A DNA stretch of 38,492 nt from JBBSBL01 sp038251325 (GTDB lineage: Bacteria; Actinomycetota; Thermoleophilia; Solirubrobacterales; Solirubrobacteraceae). How positions within the stretch are numbered: the stretch's first letter is position 1; the number at the start of each line of letters is the position of its first letter. Of the stretch, positions 31,058 to 38,492 are shown one piece after another. The position numbers and the translations under genes were made by a program. Under the pieces are notes generated by a model. It did not search any database, was not told the origin of the DNA, and was given only the letters and a program-made list of their open reading frames with translations. The stretch covers positions 1 through 38,492 of the forward strand of contig JBBSBL010000019.1 of NCBI GenBank assembly GCA_038251325.1, read 5' to 3'.

Positions 31058-31999
31058 GTGGCCGTGCCCGACTTCCAGAGCATGATGGCGCCGCTGCTGG
31101 AGGAGTTGGCCTCGGGCGCGACGCTGAGCACCGGAGAACTCAGGGCCGTGCTCGCCGCCCGGTTCGCGTTGTCGGCGGAAGACCTGGGCGAGCGGCTACC
31201 GAGCGGCCGCCAAGCAACGTTCGACAACCGCGTCGGATGGGCGACGACCTACCTCAAGCACACGGGTTTGCTTGAGCGTCCCGCTCGGGGGCGGTACCGG
31301 ATCACGGAGCGCGGCCGCAAGGTGTTGGCAGAGCACCCAGCCGGGATCAACCTGAAGGTCCTGTCTCAGTTTCCTGAGTTCCACGAGTTCCGCGCAGCGA
31401 AGGGAGGCCCCCGGCCGGCCGCTCCCCTTCCCATCCCTGGTTCTGTCGACGAGGGATCTACGCCGGAGGAGCGCATTGCGAGCGCGTACGGAGAGCGTCG
31501 CGCAGCCGTCGCCGCGACCCTGCTGGAGCGCATCTACGAACAGACGCCGGACTTCTTCGAGCGTCTGGTGCTCGACGTCCTGCTCTCGATGGGCTACGGC
31601 GGCAGCGGTAGCGCCGGTACGGATCTCCTGGGCAGGAGCGGCGACGGCGGCGTGGACGGCGTGATTCGCGAAGACGAGCTGGGTCTTGACTTGATCTACG
31701 TCCAGGCGAAGCGCTGGCAGGACGGCAACGTCGTCGGGCGCCCGGAGATTCAGAAGTTCTACGGCGCCTTGCACGGCCAGCGTGCGACGAAGGGCATCTT
31801 TATCACGACCTCGGCGTACAGCAAGGAGGCGCAGGGGTTCGCCGACAACGCGACGCCGCGGGTCATTCTCGTGGACGGCCAGCAGCTTGCCGGTCTGATG
31901 ATCGACCACGGCGTCGGCGTGACCGTCACGCAGACCTACGAGCTCCACCGCATCGACCTCGACTACTTCGCGGAGGAGGATGACGGCGGCTCAGGCTGA
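31058..31999 (+). CDS. mrr: Mrr-type restriction endonuclease (type IV)
   Basis: This 313-aa protein has an N-terminal winged-helix Mrr_N domain (about 1-100: FQSMMAPLLEELASGATLST, TTYLKHTGLLERPARGRYRI) and a C-terminal PD-(D/E)xK nuclease domain. The catalytic residues are Asp in GDGGVDGVI and the QAK of LIYVQAKRW, followed by the typical KFYGALHGQRATKGIFITTS. Mrr enzymes cut methylated foreign DNA and need no partner methylase; none is present. It is the only intact gene between two tRNA-Val fragments, so it is probably the cargo of a very small integrated island. GTG 31058 follows a TACGCT box by 6 nt. Confidence 0.92.
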   Translation: MAVPDFQSMMAPLLEELASGATLSTGELRAVLAARFALSAEDLGERLPSGRQATFDNRVGWATTYLKHTGLLERPARGRYRITERGRKVLAEHPAGINLKVLSQFPEFHEFRAAKGGPRPAAPLPIPGSVDEGSTPEERIASAYGERRAAVAATLLERIYEQTPDFFERLVLDVLLSMGYGGSGSAGTDLLGRSGDGGVDGVIREDELGLDLIYVQAKRWQDGNVVGRPEIQKFYGALHGQRATKGIFITTSAYSKEAQGFADNATPRVILVDGQQLAGLMIDHGVGVTVTQTYELHRIDLDYFAEEDDGGSG

Positions 32000-32221
32000 T
32001 CCCGCTCTTGACCGCTCGACGATTCGTCTGCGAGCTGCTGGATCTCCGTCCAGGCTTGCGAGTCGGAGCTGTCAGAGTCGCTGGCGCTCCTGCTCACGAT
32101 CCGGCCTTGAGGACGTCGACGGGTTGACACCCGCGGCCGCTGTCGAGCCGCGGTCGGACGCCGCCGAAACGTCACTGGTCGACCTCGCTACGAAACCCCG
32201 CGTTTGCAGGGCCTCCGGCAG

Positions 32222-32268
32222 TGGGCGCGGCTGGTTTCGAACCAGTGACCTCTCGCGTGTGAAGCGAG
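32222..32268 (-). repeat. tRNA-Val(CAC) 3' half, attachment-site-like (copy 2)
   Basis: On the reverse strand it reads CTCGC-TTCACAC-GCGAG (complete anticodon arm, CAC), AGGTC, T-arm CTGG-TTCGAAA-CCAG, CGCGCCC and A. The acceptor 5' strand and D-arm are missing. The T-stem has a mismatched outer pair. Beyond the 3' end, plus-strand 32192-32210 (cgaaaccccgcgtttgcag) is a decayed version of the hairpin of copy 1. The two copies are 1.37 kb apart, in the same orientation, with Mrr between them. Confidence 0.72.
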
Positions 32269-32885
32269 GAAATCCGCGGGTTCGTTGGCCGGGAATCCCA
32301 GCAAACGGGATGCGTTCGGCCTAGTAGCTAGCCGGGAGGTCGGGGCGATAGATGGCTCGCGCGGCCACGTTCGGGACAAGGATTGGGACAACGAGCGTGG
32401 CTGCTCGCCGACGTCCCGGCGGACATGACCCGCTTCGCCTGAGGGGTTGATCCCGGTCCCGCCAGCGCCCGCGCACACGCGGATCGGGGCGTGAACGCTC
32501 GGGAGCCGTGATGGCCCACCGCCGCCGCCGCGCGGGCGGCCGACGATGCACGATGTCGCCTGTCTGGATCGTCAACCGCAGGCAGGTGCGGCGCGTGGTG
32601 CGCGGGCCTCCCCGTCCTAAGCGGCGGATCCCGCGCGGTCGCCGCGACGGTCGGATCGCATTCGAAACCCATGGCCGGCGTCCCTTGCGTCGGCAGAAGC
32701 CGGGGCGAGCCGTCGCCTGCTCTCGACGGTGCTCAGCTGGGTACTGGCGGCCGATCCGGCGCCCGCGGCGCCCTCGACGGCGCTCGTCGCAGCCAACGAC
32801 CGGCCGGGGGTTAGATGACCCGATGAGACGGTGGCGAGAGCCACCTGTTCAGAATGCTCGTGCTGGCGTCCGGCGTCGGCGGCCG
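32269..32885. other. Gene-poor relic region between the tRNA-Val fragment and the large surface-protein gene
   Basis: No convincing intact gene is present. Frames are Arg-rich and low in coding character. Noted items: the GGGACA pair gggacaaggattgggaca (32373-32390), resembling the repeat beside tRNA-Ser; and cgatgtcgcctgtctggatc (32551-32570), which with four further bases matches 23 of 24 bases of the start of the VKOR-linked microprotein gene (reverse strand, 13205-13182). Reverse-strand frames near 32330-32480 give tails such as ARAIYRPDLPASY, which might be the end of an integrase, but no integrase core motif was found. Confidence 0.4.
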
Positions 32886-35800
32886 TTACGGAGTCGGCGG
32901 CCGGTAGCCGATCTCGACCCGCTGGAGCGTCGGCGTCACCGCGTCATCGTTGCCACCAAGCGACGCCCGGTATTGGATGTAGCGCCCATCCGGGCTGGCC
33001 ACGGCGCCTCCGGCACCGAGCGGCTGCCATCCTGACCAGCCTCCGGCGCCGGGGTCCGACGCCTCGCCTGTGCGGGTCTCGATCTGGAGCTGGGTGCCGG
33101 GGGGTGAGGAGGCGGCGAGCTCCGCGGTCGACCACCGCGCCCCGGCCTGCCCGGCGTCGAGAACCCGCGAAGTGAAACTCCCCGTGGCCGCGTAGGGGCT
33201 CATGCGCAGCCAGTCGACGCTCACGCCCCCGCCGGCGGTGTCGAAGTCGCTGGCCAGCGGCCGCATGTCGGACCCGATGCCGATGGGATGGGTAGCGACG
33301 CTCACGCCGTCGACGAAGTACTCCACGCCCGACGCGGTCCACGCGATGCGGTAGCGGTGCGGGACCGTGGGGGAGACCCCTTGAATCTCGGTGTTCTGCT
33401 GGGAGGCCCCGTTCGTGCGCGCGTAGAGGCCCACCGGCAGCGATCCGCCACCGGTGCTGAACATCGCCCATGGCGCGTCGTTGTAGTCCACCCCGAAGCC
33501 AACGTGCTGGAAGGGCGCCGCGGCGAACGTCGCAACGAACTCCACCGTCCGGCTGGGCGCGAAGGCGGCGTCGGTGCCGGCGCGGGCGCCGTTGACCGCG
33601 AGCGCTCCCCCACTCACCTCGCCGGTCCCACCGGCGCCCCACGGCGTGACGCTCCAGCCGGCGGGAAGGCCCGTGCCATCGAATTCCTCGCCCACGGTCG
33701 GGCGTAGCTGCACCTCGCCGTCAGCCCCGGATCCACTGGCGCCGACGCTCGTGTCCGCGCCGGGCGTCCCGGCGGTGAAGTCCCCGATCGTCGTGTCGAC
33801 GACGCTCGCGGGGACGCCGAAGGAGTCCGGCGCGGCGGCCGCGTCGGGGGATTCGGCGGTGTTCCCGGCCCCGTCTGTCGAGCTGACGCGGAAGTGATAC
33901 GTCGTCCCCGGGGTCAGCCCGGTCAGATCGAGGCTGTGATCGGTCACGCGCGAGGGATCGGACTGATCGCCGGTGAGCGCACCCGGGCTCGTGCCGTAGA
34001 GCACCCGCGAGCTCGCGGGCTCGTCGGTGTGCCACGTGACCGTCGCAGTCCCGTCCGCGCGAGCGACCGCCGCGCGCCCCGAGATCACCGGCGCCGTCGT
34101 GTCGCCCCCGTACGTCGCCACGTAGTCGCCCGCCGCGGCGGCGAAGAACGCATACTCGACGCCCTTGATGGTCCGGGTGGTCGTGTTCACGGCCTGCCCG
34201 CCACGGGTGATCCCGGTCAGCGGCCCGCTCGCCGAGGCGGTCGGCACCATCGCCTCGAGCCCTCGGGCGCCGGCGCCGGGGGCGACGGTGAAGTTCAGCT
34301 TCGCGGCGGCGAAGCTCATGTTCTGGAAGGAGGAGGCGTTGCGCCCGTCGAGCCAGGTGAGCATCTGGCGCGCCGAGATGACCGGCACGCCGCGCGCCTG
34401 GGCCGCCGCGACGATGGCGTTCGCGCCGGCGTGATCGCCCTGGTCGGTGTGCATGTTGGCCGTGAACGCCCCGTAGTAGCCCTGCGGACCGAGCGCCCCG
34501 TCGAGCAGCGCCGCGATGTGCCGCGGGATGTCGATCCCCGATTCGTCGGTCATCTGGGTCGTGGCCTGGTAGACGTCGATCAGCGAGCCGTCGAGGGCCG
34601 CGAAGCGCATCGGGAAGCCCGACCCGGTGAACATGCCCGGGCGGTCCTGGACCCAGGCGTCCGGCCAGTAGTAGTAGTTCGTGTCGAGGCGGACGCCGTG
34701 CGCGTGCTCGACCTCCGGGTGGCTGGACCAGTCGCTCCAGGCGATGCAGTGCGTCCGGTTGGTCCGCGGGGCGGCGAGGCTCGGCCACGTCGCGGCGAAG
34801 GCGGCGAGCTGGTCGGTGAAGTTCGCCTCCAGCGAGCTGCGGGTGAAGTCCGCGCAGCCGGTGTCGACGTGGAGCGCGATCTCGAACCCGTCGGCCTGGT
34901 AGGCGGCGACCTGGGCGTCGGTCAGCGGCGTGTTCGGATACACGTAGGACGTCGAGCGGACGCATTGCCAGTCGGCCACCGAGCAGCCCGCTGAGCTGTC
35001 GGCCTTGTAGCGGTCGAACTGGCCCGCGGTGCCGCCGCTGCCGTGGTCGTCGCCGGTCAGGATCACCGCCGCCCGCTCGCCGCGCGGGAGGTACCAGAAG
35101 CGAGGCAGCGGCGAGCGGTCGCGCTCCATCTCGGCGATGAGGTTTGCCAGCAGCCGCTGCTGCTCGTCGGCCTGAGGGATCGCGACCTTGCCGAGGTCGA
35201 CCCAGTCCGGCTTGGCGTCGCCGGCCTTGGCGCCGAAGAAGAGGTCGTCGGAGCGGATCGGCCCCGACTGGCCGTCGCGCCTGTCGCCCGCCCATGCCGG
35301 GTTGCCCTGACGGGTGTAGACGACCGAGCGGGCGAGGTCGTAGGTGAAGGCCGCGGCCTGGCCGCCGGAGGCGCCGACGTCGTGAACCGTCACCGCGGGG
35401 TTGGCGGTGGCGGTGCTCGCGTCGGAGTAGAGGTCGGCCACGGACCGCGCCCCCTGCAGGTCATACCGGTCGGCCGCCCCGTGGAACTGCATCGTCGCGC
35501 CGGTGATCCCGGCTCCCGGGGTCGAGGCGGTGTCGACCTTGAGGTAGGCGTCCCCGAGCGTCCCGCTCGCGGGCTGGACGCCGAGCAGTCCGGCCAGCTT
35601 GGCGTCCGGACGCATCGCGATCAGGTTGCCGCCGCCCTGGACCCAGTCGTTCAGCATCGAGGCCTCGGCGTCGCTCAGCGACGTCTGGGCGAGCACGACG
35701 ACGTCGTAGGCGGCGAGGGACTGGGCGCTGAGCTGCGACAGGTCCTTCACGGCGTACTCGTTCAGGCCCTCGGCACGGAGGATCTCGCCGTAGTAGCGGC

Positions 35801-38492
35801 CGAACGGGTCGCCGGAGGACGTGGCGACGAGGATCGGGCCGCCGGGCCCGTCGCCGGGCGGCGACGGCGTGGGGTCGGCGGTGGTGAACGACCAGGTCCT
35901 GTTCTGGGCCAGCACGTTGCCGGAGGGGTCGGCGACTCCACCGGCGCCGCCCTTGATGGTGGTGGTGTAGGTGGTGGAGTTCGCGAGGGCGCTGTGGGGG
36001 GCCAGCACGGCCCGCCGAGTGGAGGCGTCGTAGCTCACGTCGGCCGCCACGAGTCCGCCTCCTGGCCCGCGCAGCTCGAACGAGCCGCCGGTGAGGGTGC
36101 TGGGATCGATGGCTTCGTCGAAGGTGGCGGTGACGCGCGTCCCCGGATCGACGTCCGCCGCGCCGTCCGCGGGCGCTACAGCCGTGACGGTCGGGGCCGT
36201 GGTGTCGGGGCCCACGCTGCGCTCGAAGACCGCGTCAGCCCAGTAGTTGCTCGCGTTGAAGCTCGAGGTCGGGAACCCGCTTGCCCCGTAGCGGTAGACG
36301 CCGTTGCCGCCGGCGACGCCGTCGGCGAGCGCGTGGAGCGGCGGGTTGTCCACGCCGGCGCCCAGGAAGCCGCCGTCGAACGCGTAGTAGCCCGCGCTCG
36401 AGTGATAGGAGGCGACGTAGGTCGTGTCCTTCGTGACCGCGACGGGCGATGGGAGCCGGACCTGCTGCCAGCCGGACCCGCTCTCCGCGGTGAAGGTCGC
36501 CTCGGCGAGCTGCGATCCGGACGCGCTCCACAGGTGCCCGATGTGCGTGCCGGTGGTCCCCGGCCCCTTGTAGAAACGCAGGCCGGTGATGAAGCCGTCC
36601 TCGTCGGCGCGGAACTTGACGCCCACCTCGATCGGCTGGCCGTCGTTCGCCGCGGGCTGCTCGAGCGGCGCCGCGGTGTCGGGGAAGATCGTGCACGGGC
36701 AGCTCGGGGCCGCCGGCGGGCCGACGCCGACGCTGACGCCCCCCGACGGTGTCTCGAGGTTGCCGCTGTCGTCGGTGGCCCGGCTGCGGATCGTCGTCTG
36801 GCCCTGCTGCGTGGGCGTCCACGTGAAGCTCCAGCCGTCGCGCCCGGTGGCCGGATGCCACGTGCTCCCGCCGTCGACCGACACCTCCACGCCGCCGACG
36901 ACGCCACCGCCCCCGTCGCTGGCCGTGCCCGCGATCGTGACCGGAGTCCCCTGCTCGACGCCGGCGCCGTTCGCCGGCGAGGTGATCGTCGAGGTCGGCG
37001 CGGTGTTGTCGTTGGAGGCGGTGGCCGGCGCCAGCCCCGGCTGGAGCCCGCCGGGCTGTACGTTCATGTCGGCGAGCAGGTTGACCGTCGCCTGCTGCAT
37101 GCGCTCGTCGGTCGCGCCCGCGCCGCGGTCGTGGTGGTCGTCCAGCCCCCACGGCCACTGGATCGTGCCGGCGCCGAACACAAGGGCGTCTGGGCCACCG
37201 GGGGTGTGGTGCCGGTACAGCGTCAGGTGGTGGGTGGCGGTCCCGGTTGCGTAGGTCGAGCCGTAGTCCTGCAGCTTCTCGACGCCGGTGACCGTGGTCG
37301 TCGAGAGGCGCACGAGCCCGGGCGGGCGGGCGCCGTTGTCGAGGTCCTCGTCCCACTCGTAGCCCAGCGTGCCGTCGGCCAGCGTGGCCGTCGCGCCGGC
37401 GGGGAGATTGGCGATGTTCGTCCCTCGCCAGAGGCGGAGCCGGCCGTCCTCAGACGGGACCTGGATCGGCGCGGTGCCGGAATTGACCGTGAAGATCGTC
37501 CCGCTCAGGGCGTTCTCCGGACTCGCGCCGTCCGGGTTGAACGAGCGCGGGTCGCGCCACGTGCCGGTCCAAACCGACGTCGGGTCGATCTTCGCGTCCG
37601 CGTGGGTCTCCTTATAGGACACGAGCGTGCGGTCCGCGGTGCGCGACGCGTCGATGCTCGGCTCCCAGCGGGTCTTCCAGAAGCTCTCGTTCCCGCTGAA
37701 GAACGCGAGGTTGACCCCTGCGTCGCGCGCCGCCTGCACATTCGCCCGCTGCGCGCCCGACCAGTACTCGTCGTGGCCGACGGAGAGGAACGCGCGGTGG
37801 TCGCGAATCCTGGCCCCGCTGCGGGCGCTGTCCAGGCCGGTGGCGTAGGAGACGTCGTAGCCGTTGCGCTCGAGCCACCGGACCATCGGGTACTCCGAGT
37901 TGAAGACCCAGTCCTCCGGAGTGGTCGACCGATTGGTGAACGGACGGTTGTAGCTCACCTTGTAGGCGCGGCCCGGATTCGTGCCCGGCGCGCCCGTGTA
38001 GAGGCTGTTGCCGCCGTAGCGGTTGTACGCCTGCCACGTCGTGTCCGAGGTCTGGAAGAGCAGCTTGGACGCGCCCGCGTCGTCGCGGACGACGAACACG
38101 ATGTGGCTTGCGCCCGGCGTCCCGTCCTCGCGCACGAGCTTGGCGAAGTAGATGCCCGAGGCCGCGTCGGCGGGAACGTCCCACCGGGCCGAGACCGTCC
38201 AGTTCCCGCAGTCGACGAGGCCCGAGGCGTCGTCGGTGAGGCAGTCCGGCTGGCTTTGGGGAAGCGACGCCGACGGCTGCACCGTGGCGACCTTGCGCGC
38301 GCCGTCACCGCCGTAGTACCCCATGCGGTAGATGTCGAGCCGGTAGGCGCTCGCGTCCGTCTTGACCTTGAACTCGACCGGCGTTCCGCGGCCGACGCTG
38401 ATGTCGGTCGCGAACCCCTGGATGCTCGGGTCGCCGGCGCCCTGGACGTCCCACTCGCTCTTCGGGCTGCCGGTCTTGCAGTTCTCGGCCAC
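32886..38492 (-). CDS. Very large multidomain secreted/surface protein with N,N-dimethylformamidase-like, Ig-like, DUF4082 and FN3 domains (5' partial)
   Basis: At least 1868 codons are visible, and the start lies beyond the window. Domains in order (numbering from the window edge): 1-480, an N,N-dimethylformamidase beta-subunit-like domain (YRMGYYGGDGARK, SVGHDEYWSGAQR); about 495-590, an Ig-like domain; 592-765, DUF4082 (PCTIFPDTAAP, GFITGLRFYKGPGTTGTHIG); 768-868, an SbsA/Big_5 Ig-like domain (VDPGTRVTATFDEAIDPSTL); 880-1130, a glutamine-amidotransferase/ThuA-like domain; 1138-1390, a polysaccharide-deacetylase-like domain (AAVILTGDDHGSGG, FEIALHVDTG); 1460-1550, FN3; 1610-1868, beta-sandwich repeats. 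There is no C-terminal anchor. Such proteins occur in soil actinobacteria; the roles of the enzyme-like domains are unproven. An upstream signal peptide is expected. Confidence 0.85.
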   Translation of the reverse strand: MAENCKTGSPKSEWDVQGAGDPSIQGFATDISVGRGTPVEFKVKTDASAYRLDIYRMGYYGGDGARKVATVQPSASLPQSQPDCLTDDASGLVDCGNWTVSARWDVPADAASGIYFAKLVREDGTPGASHIVFVVRDDAGASKLLFQTSDTTWQAYNRYGGNSLYTGAPGTNPGRAYKVSYNRPFTNRSTTPEDWVFNSEYPMVRWLERNGYDVSYATGLDSARSGARIRDHRAFLSVGHDEYWSGAQRANVQAARDAGVNLAFFSGNESFWKTRWEPSIDASRTADRTLVSYKETHADAKIDPTSVWTGTWRDPRSFNPDGASPENALSGTIFTVNSGTAPIQVPSEDGRLRLWRGTNIANLPAGATATLADGTLGYEWDEDLDNGARPPGLVRLSTTTVTGVEKLQDYGSTYATGTATHHLTLYRHHTPGGPDALVFGAGTIQWPWGLDDHHDRGAGATDERMQQATVNLLADMNVQPGGLQPGLAPATASNDNTAPTSTITSPANGAGVEQGTPVTIAGTASDGGGGVVGGVEVSVDGGSTWHPATGRDGWSFTWTPTQQGQTTIRSRATDDSGNLETPSGGVSVGVGPPAAPSCPCTIFPDTAAPLEQPAANDGQPIEVGVKFRADEDGFITGLRFYKGPGTTGTHIGHLWSASGSQLAEATFTAESGSGWQQVRLPSPVAVTKDTTYVASYHSSAGYYAFDGGFLGAGVDNPPLHALADGVAGGNGVYRYGASGFPTSSFNASNYWADAVFERSVGPDTTAPTVTAVAPADGAADVDPGTRVTATFDEAIDPSTLTGGSFELRGPGGGLVAADVSYDASTRRAVLAPHSALANSTTYTTTIKGGAGGVADPSGNVLAQNRTWSFTTADPTPSPPGDGPGGPILVATSSGDPFGRYYGEILRAEGLNEYAVKDLSQLSAQSLAAYDVVVLAQTSLSDAEASMLNDWVQGGGNLIAMRPDAKLAGLLGVQPASGTLGDAYLKVDTASTPGAGITGATMQFHGAADRYDLQGARSVADLYSDASTATANPAVTVHDVGASGGQAAAFTYDLARSVVYTRQGNPAWAGDRRDGQSGPIRSDDLFFGAKAGDAKPDWVDLGKVAIPQADEQQRLLANLIAEMERDRSPLPRFWYLPRGERAAVILTGDDHGSGGTAGQFDRYKADSSAGCSVADWQCVRSTSYVYPNTPLTDAQVAAYQADGFEIALHVDTGCADFTRSSLEANFTDQLAAFAATWPSLAAPRTNRTHCIAWSDWSSHPEVEHAHGVRLDTNYYYWPDAWVQDRPGMFTGSGFPMRFAALDGSLIDVYQATTQMTDESGIDIPRHIAALLDGALGPQGYYGAFTANMHTDQGDHAGANAIVAAAQARGVPVISARQMLTWLDGRNASSFQNMSFAAAKLNFTVAPGAGARGLEAMVPTASASGPLTGITRGGQAVNTTTRTIKGVEYAFFAAAAGDYVATYGGDTTAPVISGRAAVARADGTATVTWHTDEPASSRVLYGTSPGALTGDQSDPSRVTDHSLDLTGLTPGTTYHFRVSSTDGAGNTAESPDAAAAPDSFGVPASVVDTTIGDFTAGTPGADTSVGASGSGADGEVQLRPTVGEEFDGTGLPAGWSVTPWGAGGTGEVSGGALAVNGARAGTDAAFAPSRTVEFVATFAAAPFQHVGFGVDYNDAPWAMFSTGGGSLPVGLYARTNGASQQNTEIQGVSPTVPHRYRIAWTASGVEYFVDGVSVATHPIGIGSDMRPLASDFDTAGGGVSVDWLRMSPYAATGSFTSRVLDAGQAGARWSTAELAASSPPGTQLQIETRTGEASDPGAGGWSGWQPLGAGGAVASPDGRYIQYRASLGGNDDAVTPTLQRVEIGYRPPTP

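Noticed and set aside
30854..32268. The tRNA-Val sequences considered as functional tRNA genes.
   Set aside because: Both lack the acceptor 5' strand and the D-arm, so neither can fold as a tRNA; they are 3' halves only.
32188..32575. Reverse-strand frames beyond tRNA-Val fragment 2 as an integrase C-terminus.
   Set aside because: No catalytic R-H-R-Y motifs are present and the frames are Arg/Pro-rich; only the short repeat resembles integrase tail regions, which is not enough for a gene call.

Overview
The window is a stretch of very GC-rich chromosome (by eye about 70% or more, with strong G/C preference at third codon positions). It looks like an actinobacterium, and the gene content suggests a lineage such as Thermoleophilia/Solirubrobacterales. 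Pointers are a DUF2630 protein, a VKOR-DsbA disulfide pair, many GTG starts, GTGA/ATGA stop-start overlaps, and frequent TANNNT boxes 6-9 nt upstream of start codons (leaderless transcripts). The lineage call is inference; there is no 16S or other marker here.

Layout. 1-3300: an operon of a truncated alpha/beta hydrolase, an ABC exporter and an aldo/keto reductase broken by a frameshift plus a nonsense codon. 3402-9516: a methyltransferase, DUF2630, two oxidoreductases, undecaprenyl-diphosphatase UppP, small membrane proteins, DUF1232, a relic of a cation diffusion facilitator, and a SHOCT-domain envelope protein. 9886-11123: tRNA-Ser(CGA), a vapBC toxin-antitoxin pair and tadA. 11224-14468: a secreted subtilase, a universal stress protein, and a DsbA-VKOR-microprotein operon.

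14586-18900 is a compact aromatic-ring degradation cluster: an FAH-family hydrolase diverges from an extradiol dioxygenase - GntR/FCD regulator - FAD monooxygenase operon. The divergent promoter holds two TTGACG-N16-(T/C)ATACA promoters with a 10-bp palindrome over each -10 box, the expected layout for local GntR control.

19589-23565 is the most unusual unit. A class III nucleotide cyclase fused to a STAND/NB-ARC-like ATPase and a TPR-like region, with no DNA-binding domain, is translationally coupled to a subtilisin-fold protease. The protease has no signal peptide and carries a Cys-rich motif and six PFRGH repeats. This sensor-plus-protease arrangement resembles NTPase-controlled conflict or defence systems; the role is inferred. 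A GT1 glycosyltransferase follows, then (reverse strand) an operon of a Vps62-like/coiled-coil/membrane protein and a cytochrome P450, then a DHFR-fold reductase, a SnoaL-like protein and a secreted RTX-repeat protein.

30200-32890 is a scarred integration hotspot. Two reverse-strand 3' halves of a tRNA-Val(CAC), each followed by a hairpin or its remnant, bracket a single gene, an Mrr-type restriction endonuclease. Decayed genes and short direct repeats lie around them. 32886-38492 is the C-terminal part of a very large multidomain surface or secreted protein whose start lies beyond the window.
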